The notes: generated by a model not told the origin, from the sequence alone. Counted from the stretch's first letter, positions 14,927-23,017 are shown. The stretch: 32,116 bases of DNA from Chloroflexota bacterium (GCA_021806765.1 JAJZQR010000021.1:1-32116); one strand, 5' to 3'. Made by a program: numbers and translations.

Positions 14927-15727
14927 CTACAAATCGGAGTCTCGCATAGGTAGCGGCCCCGCTGGCTCTTGTCCAGTCGTCTTCCGGCGACTCCGCGCCG
15001 CAGCGAAGCCCACCAGGCCGAACAGGATGACACCTCCGCCGGCGAGAGCGTATACGGTGGAGTCCTTCCGTTCTCGGCTGGAGATCCTCATGTCCACGCC
15101 CTTCTGCATGCCGTCGAACCCGATCTCCCACGTGCCGCCGTTCTTCGTCTTGCTATCGGCATTGGTATCCGTGACCTCGCCCGGCAGGTTGATGGTCCAG
15201 GCCATGTTGAACGAGTTTCTGATCAATTGCTCCCCAAGCTGCTGACCCTGCCGTTCGAGCTCTGTCTTCGGGGCGGAAGTCGTCATCGGGCTGGCAGGAA
15301 GAACGATGTGCAGGTTGTACTCTCGATCCAAGAAGCCCTCGTTGACCTTATAGTCGAACTTCGCTGCCGAGGTCGTCGATGAGGTAGCGCCGGTGGATGC
15401 TGGCAGCCAGCTGCCGGAGCCGGTGAGCTTCTTGCTCATCCGCAAGACATAGCCGTTGCCCTGGCTCTTCAGGTCTGTGGTCCAGCCGTCCTGGCGCATC
15501 TTCTCGGGATCGAAGCTCTGCCGGAGGGAATCCCCGACTGCACCATCTGCCGTGATGAGGAGCTCCTGATTGACCTCTTGAGGAGAGACAACGTCTGTCT
15601 TGAGATCAACGCGGGCTGTCCCACATCCAGATACCACGATCACGAGGGCGGCGGTCGCTGCCAATACCGTCGCCAGTCGCCTGCTCAGTTGGATGTCGAG
15701 ACGGCTAGATCCGTGCTTCCTGATCAC
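14927..15727 (-). CDS. LppM/DUF3153-like lipoprotein with C-terminal membrane helix
   Basis: 266 aa from GTG 15727, which has GGAGGTGC just upstream; longer starts have no such site. The signal peptide ends at VVSGC (Cys35). The body resembles LppM-type domains: QELLITADGAVGDSLRQSF, the aromatic and Leu-Pro spaced blocks, and WEIGFDGMQKGVDMRISS. A transmembrane helix (VYALAGGGVILFGLVGFAAA) and an Arg/Lys-rich end close the protein, as in that family. Transcribed ahead of the dihaem lipoprotein. Confidence 0.7.
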   Translation of the reverse strand: MIRKHGSSRLDIQLSRRLATVLAATAALVIVVSGCGTARVDLKTDVVSPQEVNQELLITADGAVGDSLRQSFDPEKMRQDGWTTDLKSQGNGYVLRMSKKLTGSGSWLPASTGATSSTTSAAKFDYKVNEGFLDREYNLHIVLPASPMTTSAPKTELERQGQQLGEQLIRNSFNMAWTINLPGEVTDTNADSKTKNGGTWEIGFDGMQKGVDMRISSRERKDSTVYALAGGGVILFGLVGFAAARSRRKTTGQEPAGPLPMRDSDL

Positions 15728-15805
15728 GTCGCACCTCCAGCCGATCTGAGTCGCTCGCAACGAGTCGCATTCTACCACTAGGTTCAAGTTGTATTGTGGA
15801 CGGTT

Positions 15806-15839
15806 CCTCTCGGAAGACGTCCGAGAAGAGAGGTTTTCT
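15806..15839 (+). terminator. possible terminator
   Basis: TCTCGGA (15808-15814) pairs with TCCGAGA (15820-15826) around AGACG; a competing pairing CCTCTC/GAGAGG is also possible, followed by TTTTCT. The orientation is plus, opposite to the lipoproteins, and no plus-strand gene ends here, so its function is unclear. Confidence 0.35.
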
Positions 15840-15915
15840 ATGGGTCGGGCGAACCTCTGAGGAGATCAACCGATGGGGTTTGCCGATGTCGGAGAGGGCC
15901 GATGCTGCGGCAAAA

Positions 15916-15952
15916 GAAGGGCTGTCCTTGAGGGCAGGAAGGGCAGCCCTTC
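15916..15952. other. 9-bp perfect hairpin
   Basis: GAAGGGCTG (15916-15924) and CAGCCCTTC (15944-15952) pair over a 19-nt loop. No T tract. The rest of 15728-16342 shows no supportable gene; it separates divergent transcription units and should hold the lipoprotein promoter. Confidence 0.4.
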
Positions 15953-16359
15953 ATTCAGGGAAATGAGCGAACGGCAGTCAGAATACCCCAAGTCGGAGCG
16001 TTGGGCTGGAGTCTTTGGTCCCTGATCTGGCGCTCCTTTGGTCCTGTTGAACAAGGGGCCAGAGGGGACTGCTCTCCCGCGGCCGCCAGGGTGGGCACCC
16101 TATGCGGACTCCATGCCCTAGACGAGCGCTCCCGAGGGGCTCAAGTTGTGGGCAACGAGGCCCGGACATTGGCAGCCGGATGGCTCGGGCCTATGGTGGA
16201 TCTCTCGTGCGGGGTGGATCCGTAACCGTGGTCGGCGCCAGCACGGCCATGTCCCATAACCCGACGGTCATAGACTGGGCGAAGACCTCGGGCCGCCGGC
16301 GCATTGAGGATCTAAGTGGGTTGGACATCACCCCTGCATGCGTTGGTTCTGTGCTCTCA

Positions 16360-16378
16360 ATAACAGTTGTGTTATAAT
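16360..16378 (+). promoter_or_regulatory. -10 and operator of the RelE/XRE module
   Basis: ATAACA-gttg-TGTTAT (16360-16375) is a perfect inverted repeat overlapping a consensus TATAAT (16373-16378), 20 bases before the toxin start. No strong -35 is seen. This placement fits autorepression by the antitoxin. Confidence 0.6.
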
Positions 16379-16397
16379 CGCCCGGGAGGAGCGACAA

Positions 16398-16757
16398 GTG
16401 GCTGAATGGCGCGTGATCTTCTACCGGACGGCTGCCGGCGAATCGCCGATAGCCGAGTACCTGGACAAAGTGGGCCCGGCCGAGGCCGCCAAGGTTGCCC
16501 ACGATCTGGTCCTGCTACGGAGCCGGGGTCTAGCTCTTGGTCTTCCACAGGTGCGACACATCGAGGGCAAGATCTTCGAGCTGAGGGTTCGCGGAGGGCA
16601 GGCCCACCGGATCCTGTACTTCGCTACTAGCGGTCAGAGGTTTGTGTTGCTCAGCGCCTTCACCAAGCGGACACCAAAGACGCCCAAACGGGAGATCGAG
16701 CTGGCATGGGCCAGGATGGAAGACTTCGAGCGCCGTCAGCAGAAAGGAGAACTGTGA
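16398..16757 (+). CDS. RelE/HigB-like toxin (Gp49 type)
   Basis: 119 aa from GTG 16398, with GGGAGGAG 7 bases upstream. The pattern WRVIFYRTAAGESPIAEYLD, then LRVRGGQAHRILYFATSGQR and LLSAFTKRTPKTPKREIELA matches phage-derived Gp49/HigB proteins of the RelE fold, which cleave mRNA on the ribosome. The basic residues needed are present. The antitoxin gene follows after 2 bases, the reversed toxin-first order typical of HigBA. Confidence 0.85.
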   Translation: MAEWRVIFYRTAAGESPIAEYLDKVGPAEAAKVAHDLVLLRSRGLALGLPQVRHIEGKIFELRVRGGQAHRILYFATSGQRFVLLSAFTKRTPKTPKREIELAWARMEDFERRQQKGEL

Positions 16758-16759
16758 GG

Positions 16760-17125
16760 ATGGCCAGCAAGATGGATGACCTGGACAAGTATGTTGCCGA
16801 CAGGTCGGAGCGGGATCCAGAGTTCCGAGAGGCCTACGAGGAGCTTCAGCCGGAGTATGCCATCAAAGAGGCCATCGTCAGGGCCCGGGTGGAGGACGGA
16901 ATCACCCAGGCAGAGCTGGCGGAGCGGATGGGGATGAAGCAGCCAGCCGTCGCCAGGATGGAGACCGGCCCCTTCGATCCTCGATTGACTACTCTTCGTA
17001 AGCTCGCTTCGGCGCTGGGGGTGCGCTTCGAGATCGGCGCCGAGGGCCTGAGAGTGATACCCTCCGGAGAGAAGGCTGCCAGCCATCAACCCCCCCGGCA
17101 ACAAGGGCTCAAGAGAACGGCCTGA
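16760..17125 (+). CDS. XRE-family antitoxin (HigA-like)
   Basis: 121 aa, ATG 16760, AGGAG about 10 bases upstream inside the toxin gene. The N-terminal half (DPEFREAYEELQPEYAIKEA) is typical of RelE-partner antitoxins; the HTH is GITQAELAERMGMKQPAVAR, followed by TTLRKLASALG. It should bind the toxin and repress the operator at 16360. The C-terminal tail is polar and variable. Confidence 0.85.
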   Translation: MASKMDDLDKYVADRSERDPEFREAYEELQPEYAIKEAIVRARVEDGITQAELAERMGMKQPAVARMETGPFDPRLTTLRKLASALGVRFEIGAEGLRVIPSGEKAASHQPPRQQGLKRTA

Positions 17126-17228
17126 GGGCCTGATATGAGCAGTGGCCACGGCGATCTTTGTGACCACTGGCGGTACGTCCCCCAAGTCGGCTAGGGCGTC
17201 GATAGCCATCATGGGGAATGCTGCTGAC

Positions 17229-17975
17229 CTAGCTCCTTGGCCATCCTTCCTTGTCCACTTTCCACCAGACGCCTTCCCCCAACTGACAGAGCGAAAGGTT
17301 GGCCTTGCCGTTCCGCAGAAGTTGGGGGCGCAGCGGGGTTGGGGTGAAGACGAGGTGCTTGAGCGTCTTCGGCGTGTAACCGCTATATGGAGCCTCGTCC
17401 CAGTCGATGAGGCGCTCTGACGCTCTGTCGAGGTGGCAGGCCCTCAGATCTCCGTCCGAGTCCAGGACGTAGAGATGCCCATAGCTAACCTGGTGACAGT
17501 ACCGCACATCGGCAGGCACGCGATACTCTCTCTCCGAGTCGACCAGCCAGAAGGCAGGCTCTTCGTCGTCGACGCCGAGCCTTCTCAAGTCCCAGACCCA
17601 TAGGACCAAGCGCCCCGCAGCGTTGTACTCCTTGGTGCGGGCTATCCACTCGTCGACGGCGATGGGAGATGCCTGGCATTCGACCACGATCTTGTCTCCC
17701 AGTACCAGGTCTGCCCACCTGCCGGGTGCAGCCTGAATCTCGAATAGGGCGGGCGGAAAGATCTTCGCCACCTGGTGCTTCATCTCCATGTGACGAGGGC
17801 TCTCTCCGGTGGCCAGCGGGCAGGCGGACCCTGCCCCGTGGGCGAAATGGGGCGTCACGAGCATACCAGCCTTGAAGACCAGCCCGGCGCCGCACTCGGG
17901 GCAGCAGTATGTCTGGCCGCGTTGCGCATCCCATCCCAGGACCTCGCGGCCCCTCGTATCCAGCGCCTTCAGCAT
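17229..17975 (-). CDS. CoiA-like nuclease
   Basis: 248 aa, ATG 17975 with GGAGAG 9 bases upstream. The N-terminus has the CoiA zinc-finger and PHFAH segment (CCPECGAGLVFKAGMLVTPH, FAH). The central part carries ESPRHMEMKHQVAKIF, RWADLVLGDKIVVECQASPI and the hydrophobic strand LVLWVWDL, matching the PD-(D/E)xK-like nuclease core of CoiA, a competence-associated protein acting on incoming DNA. It is the last gene of a minus-strand series. Here it may process DNA for the element. Confidence 0.8.
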   Translation of the reverse strand: MLKALDTRGREVLGWDAQRGQTYCCPECGAGLVFKAGMLVTPHFAHGAGSACPLATGESPRHMEMKHQVAKIFPPALFEIQAAPGRWADLVLGDKIVVECQASPIAVDEWIARTKEYNAAGRLVLWVWDLRRLGVDDEEPAFWLVDSEREYRVPADVRYCHQVSYGHLYVLDSDGDLRACHLDRASERLIDWDEAPYSGYTPKTLKHLVFTPTPLRPQLLRNGKANLSLCQLGEGVWWKVDKEGWPRS

Positions 17976-18141
17976 GACTCGTCTCTCCTACAGATTATCA
18001 CATCGTCGGCGATGCAAGCCCACGCTCGGGTGTTGTCGAGGTTCCCATCCTCGTCTCCGTCTGGCTCTGGCACCGCTGCATCGACGCCGCGGTAAAGCCC
18101 CCGTTGGTCCACTACCCTCTTGCCCTGGTGGGCCATCACGA

Positions 18142-18507
18142 CTAAGCGTGCTCGCCTTGCGATGGGGTATCTAGCCCCTCTTCGCCCTCCGGAACGCCCA
18201 GGTAGTCGATGGTGTGGACGTTCCTGGCTCTCAGGTTGTCCTCAAAGAGCCATCCATCGTCCAGCCCGGTGTATGTGGCTACGAGGTTGGCGTCGCTGTA
18301 GCCCACCTCTCCCAGCTTCTCGGACGTCGCCGGCTCCGAGTGGACGTATCCCGAGAGGACCGCCCTGTCACCTTCGGAGGCAACAAGCCGAGCGTCCCGA
18401 ATGAAACAGGCGTTGCTCTCCTCGCCGACATGGGGCCACAGGCACCCAGCACTGACGATGAACCGCCTGCCCTTGGGATCCTCGTGCAGTGCGATCTCCT
18501 CCACCAT
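18142..18507 (-). CDS. protein of unknown function
   Basis: 121 aa, ATG 18507 with GGAGG 4-5 bases upstream. No family recognised. A Cys-Trp-Pro-His stretch (SAGCLWPHVGEESN) and an acidic C-terminal half are visible; no signal peptide or membrane helix. It lies between the membrane protein gene and the CoiA-like gene on the same strand; the gap to the latter (166 bases) shows nothing. Confidence 0.55.
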   Translation of the reverse strand: MVEEIALHEDPKGRRFIVSAGCLWPHVGEESNACFIRDARLVASEGDRAVLSGYVHSEPATSEKLGEVGYSDANLVATYTGLDDGWLFEDNLRARNVHTIDYLGVPEGEEGLDTPSQGEHA

Positions 18508-18579
18508 CTACCTCCAGGGCTGAATCCCGACCCCTGTATAGGGCGATGCTCCCAGTTGGCAGCTACTACCCGCCGAGTC

Positions 18580-19248
18580 CTACAGGGAATGGAAGGGGTT
18601 AGCAGAAACCTCTCGGTGGCTGTCCCGGCTAACTCGCTCGTCCCAGTCCAAGATAACAATCATCGGGCACTTCTGTGAGTTCTCACTATCAGCGACGATC
18701 TGTATTGGCACCTCGGTGACCCACCAATGGTCCAGAAGATCCCTGCAGGTCGCCTTCAGTAGCGCGGGGCTCCCGACCAAACTCGGCAGGTCCCTAGGCA
18801 TAACTGCGGGTGAGGCGCGGAGAAAGAGCTTGCGAGCACCCTCGCCTGGTACGATCACCGTCGGAGGATCATCGATGATGTCAAAGGTCGCCTTTGACGT
18901 GAAGAGGCGCCCCGCGACACTCAGGGCGGGCCCAATCCCTGCATTCACCATCCCAATTACAGCAAGGACTTCCCGGTCTCGAGAGTCGGTAGTGTTGAAG
19001 TGCATACTTGTCACGTGTATGTACGGACAGAGCGAAGCCTCTCTTGTCAGGATGGACTCTTTGAGTTGGCGTTCGGCGGTCTCCGCATACTGGTCTGTGG
19101 TCTTCGCGTAGTGGTCAGTCACTCGGATCAGTACGAACGTCAGGACAGCGACAGCTATGGACCCAAGGGCCTGGATGGCTCCTGCGTTGCGGTTGAGTGC
19201 TTCAACTACCGACTTCAGCACGAACAGCGTCGTATCTATCCACTCCAT
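18580..19248 (-). CDS. membrane-anchored protein of unknown function
   Basis: 222 aa, ATG 19248 one base after the tyrosine recombinase stop, hence coupled. One membrane helix (about 25-45, AIQALGSIAVAVLTFVLIRV) is followed by a coiled stretch (YAKTTDQYAETAERQLKESI) and a cytoplasmic or periplasmic beta-rich domain. This single-helix plus helical-stalk architecture is common among uncharacterised bacterial proteins; no family named. Confidence 0.6.
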   Translation of the reverse strand: MEWIDTTLFVLKSVVEALNRNAGAIQALGSIAVAVLTFVLIRVTDHYAKTTDQYAETAERQLKESILTREASLCPYIHVTSMHFNTTDSRDREVLAVIGMVNAGIGPALSVAGRLFTSKATFDIIDDPPTVIVPGEGARKLFLRASPAVMPRDLPSLVGSPALLKATCRDLLDHWWVTEVPIQIVADSENSQKCPMIVILDWDERVSRDSHREVSANPFHSL

Positions 19249-19249
19249 C

Positions 19250-20215
19250 TCACAGCCCCACCGCCGCGGCCGCGTTCTCCCTGAACAGGTTGGCGTCCCT
19301 GATGTACCTGCGGACCATGGCCACGGAGCGATGGCCTGTCTGGCCCATGATGGCTCGCTCGCTTACCCCGTTCATCGCCGCAGCGGTGGCCAGCCCCGCC
19401 CTGAGGCTGTGCCCCGAGTAGTTGGCCGGGTCCAGTCCAGCAGCTGCGGCTGTCCTCTTCACCATGCGGGCAACACCCCTGTCGGAGAGCCGCCCGGTCA
19501 GGAGCTGGCCGTGGCGGTTGACCGGACGGAAGAGTGGGCCGTCAGAGATCGCCGCAGCCCTCAGCCAGTCCTGCAGCGCCCGCACGGGGCAGGTGAGGAA
19601 GTTGGAGCCGAAGGGGATCCCCTTCTTGTAGCCGGCACCCTCCTGGTCAGTCTTGGAGCGCCGCAGGGTGATGACCATCCCCTCTCGGGTGAAGGCGACG
19701 TCGGCGACATCCAGGGAGACCAGCTCGCTCCGGCGGAAAGCACCGGCGAAGCCTAGCAGCAGCATCGCCCGATCCCTGATCCCCATTAGCGTGTCGGGGA
19801 GGCGATCCGCCATCGCCTTCACCTCGGCCGTAGTGGTCGGGGCCTTGCCCTGCTGAGCGGTCCCCCTGGCTCGCCGGATCCCCTTCCAGACCGCCCGCAC
19901 CTTGGCATCCTTGATCGGGGTCTCGTGGCCGGCTGCATGGTGGGCCTGGGAGATGGAGACCATGCGGCGCTGGATCGTGCTGACCCTGCAGCTCTCGGCC
20001 AGATCGGTGATGTACATGGCCACCGTCTCGGCCGCGGCCGGCAGGGCAACCAGCTGGTGAGCCTCGCACCAGGATTGGAACTGCTGCCAGTCGGAGCGAT
20101 AGGCGCGGGCGGTGTTGGCCGCCTTCGACTGCTGGACATACTCCCGGGCCTTCTCGGCCACATCGCCCAGCTCCACCAGGTGCGCCAGCTGGACCGCTGC
20201 AATTGCCTGCTCCAT
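19250..20215 (-). CDS. tyrosine recombinase
   Basis: 321 aa, ATG 20215, GGGAGGG upstream inside the end of the preceding gene. N-terminal SAM-like core-binding domain (about 20-110), then the catalytic domain with R161 (FRRSEL), H269-x-x-R272 (GHSLRAG), H295 (GHRS) and nucleophile Y304. All catalytic residues are present. It is the second recombinase of the element; the serine recombinase at the right edge explains the ends, so this enzyme may resolve multimers, mark a nested element, or be left from an earlier one. Confidence 0.92.
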   Translation of the reverse strand: MEQAIAAVQLAHLVELGDVAEKAREYVQQSKAANTARAYRSDWQQFQSWCEAHQLVALPAAAETVAMYITDLAESCRVSTIQRRMVSISQAHHAAGHETPIKDAKVRAVWKGIRRARGTAQQGKAPTTTAEVKAMADRLPDTLMGIRDRAMLLLGFAGAFRRSELVSLDVADVAFTREGMVITLRRSKTDQEGAGYKKGIPFGSNFLTCPVRALQDWLRAAAISDGPLFRPVNRHGQLLTGRLSDRGVARMVKRTAAAAGLDPANYSGHSLRAGLATAAAMNGVSERAIMGQTGHRSVAMVRRYIRDANLFRENAAAAVGL

Positions 20216-20218
20216 CTT

Positions 20219-20731
20219 CTATCCCTCCCGACCATAGATAGCCATCTTGATGATCTGTCGCGCCCGTTGGGTCCCAATCCGGCGCTGCTCCAACAGATCG
20301 CCGGCAAGAGCTTGGACGGCGGCCCAGTGTTCCGGCAGAGAGAGAATCGTCCGAGCCCGCCAGAAGAGCCAGCCGATGTAAGCCCCTGTTTCCTCGGCTC
20401 CACCGCACATATAGCTGGCCAGGTCAACGGCCTGCCGAGTGTCGCTGTTGGCTCCTCGCCAGTTGTGCCTCCCCCTAAAGAGAGCCTCGGCCACCGGCCC
20501 CGCCAGACTGGTGATGATCCCTGACTCCACCATGCGTCGGGTCTTCCCGTCGGTCTCGTAGTCGGGGTGAAAGCTGTCAGGCCAGGGCCAGTAGGCCACA
20601 TGTCCCAGCATGTCCCCGTCGGCGACGATGGAGATCTCCCGGACCCGTCTCCCCACGACGTAGGCAGCGACTGCGTGGCCGGCCTCGTGGTAGGCCGTAG
20701 CCTCCCACCTCTTGTGGTCAGTCGCCCTCAT
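20219..20731 (-). CDS. stand-alone M41 (FtsH-type) peptidase domain
   Basis: 170 aa, ATG 20731 overlapping the previous stop as ATGA. HEAGH at residues 15-19 in AYHEAGHAVAAYVVG, with the third-ligand region GPVAEALFRG and NSDTRQAVDLA (Asp), matches the zinc peptidase domain of FtsH. The AAA ATPase and membrane helices are absent; FtsH is normally over 600 aa. It may act on unfolded or specific substrates. Encoded in one operon with a Cys-rich protein and a tyrosine recombinase. Confidence 0.82.
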   Translation of the reverse strand: MRATDHKRWEATAYHEAGHAVAAYVVGRRVREISIVADGDMLGHVAYWPWPDSFHPDYETDGKTRRMVESGIITSLAGPVAEALFRGRHNWRGANSDTRQAVDLASYMCGGAEETGAYIGWLFWRARTILSLPEHWAAVQALAGDLLEQRRIGTQRARQIIKMAIYGREG

Positions 20732-21048
20732 TGGCTATCTTCCCCCTTCCCCTGGTTCTGGTCTGGCAGCCACACCAGGGCGGTTGTCGGTCGGACCCGT
20801 GGGTCCTCGGCCTCCGGATATCGGATGGCCACCCTTATGGTCCTCGGCTGGACTGGGGGCTCTTCAGTCTTCACCAGAACCGTTATCGACTGGGCCGCGG
20901 GCTTGTCGGTCTCCAGGCGCCGGACGGCTGCCCTGATCCCTGGCCGGTGGGCCTCGCAGACCAAGCCGCCCCGTTGCTCGTCGATCACCATGGCCAGCCG
21001 GCCGCAAGGGGCGCCATCTTCCAGGCAAGCGATGCACTTTCCGACCAT
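20728..21048 (-). CDS. small Cys-rich (zinc finger-like) protein
   Basis: 106 aa, ATG 21048, preceded by GGGGGGGTGG. First gene of the minus-strand operon that starts at the operator near 21074. The N-terminus has C-x2-C-x5-C and a later C-x2-H (CIACLEDGAPCG, CEAHRP), a possible zinc site; the C-terminal half is Pro/Arg-rich. Unknown function. The stop overlaps the peptidase start by four bases. Confidence 0.6.
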   Translation of the reverse strand: MVGKCIACLEDGAPCGRLAMVIDEQRGGLVCEAHRPGIRAAVRRLETDKPAAQSITVLVKTEEPPVQPRTIRVAIRYPEAEDPRVRPTTALVWLPDQNQGKGEDSQ

Positions 21049-21073
21049 CTTCCACCCCCCCCATCAGTGCTAC

Positions 21074-21100
21074 TGTCCAATAACTATCACTTATCGGACA
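21074..21100. promoter_or_regulatory. inverted-repeat operator before the minus-strand operon
   Basis: TGTCCAATAA (21074-21083) and TTATCGGACA (21091-21100) are inverse complements except one base, around CTATCAC. It lies 25 bases upstream of the Cys-rich protein start. The most likely reading is a repressor site for the operon 21048 to 17229. Confidence 0.6.
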
Positions 21101-21187
21101 GCAGGATAGAGCCAGGGGTGGAGGTGGTCAACAGACATCACTTCTCACATCGCACAGAACGAGCGCCATCATGGATTTGACGGACTT

Positions 21188-21228
21188 CACGGACTTTATT
21201 GACACATGGTCCGTGGTTGCTGTAGTAT
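21188..21228 (+). promoter_or_regulatory. promoter with operator, right-hand plus operon
   Basis: TTGACA (21199-21204), 18-bp spacer, TAGTAT (21223-21228). The perfect inverted repeat CACGGAC (21188-21194) / GTCCGTG (21209-21215) brackets the -35 box, as expected for a repressor site. It would transcribe the excisionase-like gene at 21338 and those following. Confidence 0.65.
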
Positions 21229-21337
21229 CGTGGCAGGACGGCATATATCAGACCTTAAGTTCTATTACTGACACAAGACCGAATCTCCCGCAGGTTGAGT
21301 GTATTCTTCCCCTCAGCACGGACAGGGGGGAGGATAG

Positions 21338-21532
21338 ATGCCAGAGGAGCCGAGTGTGCTTACACCAAGACAGGTAGCCGAGCGACTCGTTGTCCACGAG
21401 CGCACCGTTATCCGGCTAATTGAACGGGGCGAGCTGCGAGCCCTCAAGGTGGGTAGGCAGTGGCGGATCCCCAAGGAAGCCTTTGAAGCCTACCTGCGCG
21501 GCGAGCACCAAGTGAAGGAGAGCGAGGCGTAG
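21338..21532 (+). CDS. excisionase-like HTH protein
   Basis: 64 aa, ATG with GGGGGGAGG about 8 bases upstream. Nearly the whole protein is one MerR/excisionase fold: LTPRQVAERLVVHERTVIRL, IERGELRALKVGRQWRIPKE, AFEAYL. First gene after the promoter at 21199. Likely regulator of excision or of transcription. Confidence 0.75.
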   Translation: MPEEPSVLTPRQVAERLVVHERTVIRLIERGELRALKVGRQWRIPKEAFEAYLRGEHQVKESEA

Positions 21533-21540
21533 CAGCCGAA

Positions 21541-21712
21541 CCATAGTCGCAGTATCTACTGCAGCTTGGAGGTGTAAGGCGTAACTGGAGGCGTCGCCAG
21601 CCGAAAGAGCCATACTCGGAGGACAACCCGCATGACGGCGGGTAAAAAAGAAATGGCCACCGATCTGATACATCGGTGACCACCAGTTGCGAGGCTTTGG
21701 AGGGCCATTCGC
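21541..21712. other. leader with two consecutive hairpins
   Basis: ACCCGC (21626-21631)/GCGGGT (21638-21643) followed by AAAAAA, and CACCGAT (21658-21664)/ATCGGTG (21672-21678), lie directly ahead of the gene at 21713. Neither has a T run in plus direction, so they are not ordinary terminators; a structured leader is possible. Confidence 0.35.
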
Positions 21713-22036
21713 GTGACTACCGTACTGCCACAAACACCCTCTGTCAATCCCCCTACCGAGGAGCAGCCCATCGTATCCCTCGAAGAGCACCGAAGGGGCC
21801 GCACAGAGCACAGACAGGTCCTCCCCAAGGCGGTCAATGGCTCCGGGAACTACGATCTTCTCTTGATGGAGCTGGGGCAGACCGTAGAGGACATGCTCCA
21901 CGATGCGATACCCCGCGAGGTCGCCAGCTTTCACAGCGCCCACGTCCGCGAGGTCCTTCGCGAGGACATCCAGCTGATGGTGCTGCAGGAGGTCGCCGCG
22001 GCGATGCGAAAGCACATCCGCGAGTACCACAGTTAG
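21713..22036 (+). CDS. small helical protein, HIxEYH tail (copy 1)
   Basis: 107 aa, GTG 21713 with GGAGGG about 9 bases upstream. The N-terminus is Pro/Glu-rich and polar; residues about 45-107 form long amphipathic helices ending in RKHIREYHS. A similar ending (KEHIAEYHR) is found in the 88-aa protein at 23010, so the two look like distant duplicates. Unknown function. Confidence 0.55.
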   Translation: MTTVLPQTPSVNPPTEEQPIVSLEEHRRGRTEHRQVLPKAVNGSGNYDLLLMELGQTVEDMLHDAIPREVASFHSAHVREVLREDIQLMVLQEVAAAMRKHIREYHS

Positions 22037-22143
22037 CTGACTGGATCCGGCGCCGCCAAGAGAATCAAGTGGGGGCAGTGACTCGACAGCCGCCCCCACT
22101 TGCCTCAGACCATAAGCGAGCTGCGAAGCAAGGAGATAGTCCG

Positions 22144-22485
22144 ATGGAGAAGCCTTCAAGAGCAATACCCAGTAAGACCGATGGCGCCCAGAACCGGCTT
22201 CAGGCGGCCAGGGATCGGGTGCAGGCTGCCATGGCCGAGCTGCATTCTGCTCTTGTGGAGATGGCGGTAGCAGTAGGCAATGCAGGGGCTGGGTTCAGAA
22301 CATCCGCCTGCCCAAGCGACAACCGGATGACTTACCGGGTGGCGGAGGTGGCGAAGGCCTTCGGAGTTAGCGACGACCTGGTGATGAAAAGGATCAACGC
22401 CGGGGAGCTTCGGGCAGTGCACATGGGCGGGGCTCTGCTGATCCGCAGGGCTGATCTGGAGGCATATCTGGGGCAGCTGAGCTGA
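22144..22485 (+). CDS. excisionase-like protein with helical N-terminal extension
   Basis: 113 aa, ATG 22144 with AAGGAGA 9 bases upstream. Residues about 15-50 are a helix (NRLQAARDRVQAAMAELHSA); the C-terminal 55 residues are an excisionase/MerR-type domain (TYRVAEVAKAFGVSDDLVMK, RINAGELRAVHMGGALLIRR). Same fold as 21338 with an oligomerisation-like extension. Confidence 0.7.
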   Translation: MEKPSRAIPSKTDGAQNRLQAARDRVQAAMAELHSALVEMAVAVGNAGAGFRTSACPSDNRMTYRVAEVAKAFGVSDDLVMKRINAGELRAVHMGGALLIRRADLEAYLGQLS

Positions 22486-22555
22486 TCCAAGCCAAAGGCG
22501 ATCCCGAGCCTGAAGATGGTCCGCCGGCTACACCGACTCCCAAAAGCAAGACCGA

Positions 22556-22577
22556 CGGTCGCTGGACAGAGCGACCG
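22556..22577. other. 8-bp perfect hairpin before the S24-like gene
   Basis: CGGTCGCT (22556-22563) and AGCGACCG (22570-22577) around GGACAG, 29 bases before the ATG at 22607. Could be an operator or leader structure. Confidence 0.4.
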
Positions 22578-22606
22578 CCGGCGGTAACCACAGGAGGATA
22601 GGTCCC

Positions 22607-23017
22607 ATGGCACATCCGGATTCTACCGCCGTCCAGCCTAACGCGGTCTCCGAAGTCTTGCCCGTTGATCCTGATGCCCCAGGTTTCCTGCCGCAACACA
22701 GCGTCAGGTCTGTCCTCGTGCCAGCCGAGATGGCCGTTGATGCCCGTCTTGTGGCGTTTCCCGTAGCTGGGCACTGCATGGAGCCGCAGATCTCAGACGG
22801 TGACCTGGCCGTGGTCGATATGGCCAACCGGTGTCCTCGGCCGGGTGACATCGCGATGATCTTTGTGCCAGGCGACGGTCTCAAGATCAAACGGTGGACT
22901 GGCCTGAATGGGTGCTTCGTGGATGCCCACGGCCTTGAATGCCTACTCCCCGATGCGAGTATCAAGGGTGTGGTGGTTGGCTCCATATCTACGCACTCGG
23001 AGGCGAACCGTGGCTGA
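22607..23017 (+). CDS. S24/LexA-like domain protein with Cys in the nucleophile position
   Basis: 136 aa, ATG with AGGAGGA 9 bases upstream. Residues about 45-130 match the S24 peptidase domain of LexA and phage repressors: VAGHCMEPQISDGDLAVVD, RPGDIAMIFV, GLKIKRW, IKGVVVGSI. There is no N-terminal HTH. The usual G-x-S-M-x-P reads GHCMEP, placing Cys57 where the catalytic Ser stands; the general-base Lys (93 or 95) is present. It may be a Cys/Lys variant, or an inactive dimerisation domain. Confidence 0.72.
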   Translation: MAHPDSTAVQPNAVSEVLPVDPDAPGFLPQHSVRSVLVPAEMAVDARLVAFPVAGHCMEPQISDGDLAVVDMANRCPRPGDIAMIFVPGDGLKIKRWTGLNGCFVDAHGLECLLPDASIKGVVVGSISTHSEANRG

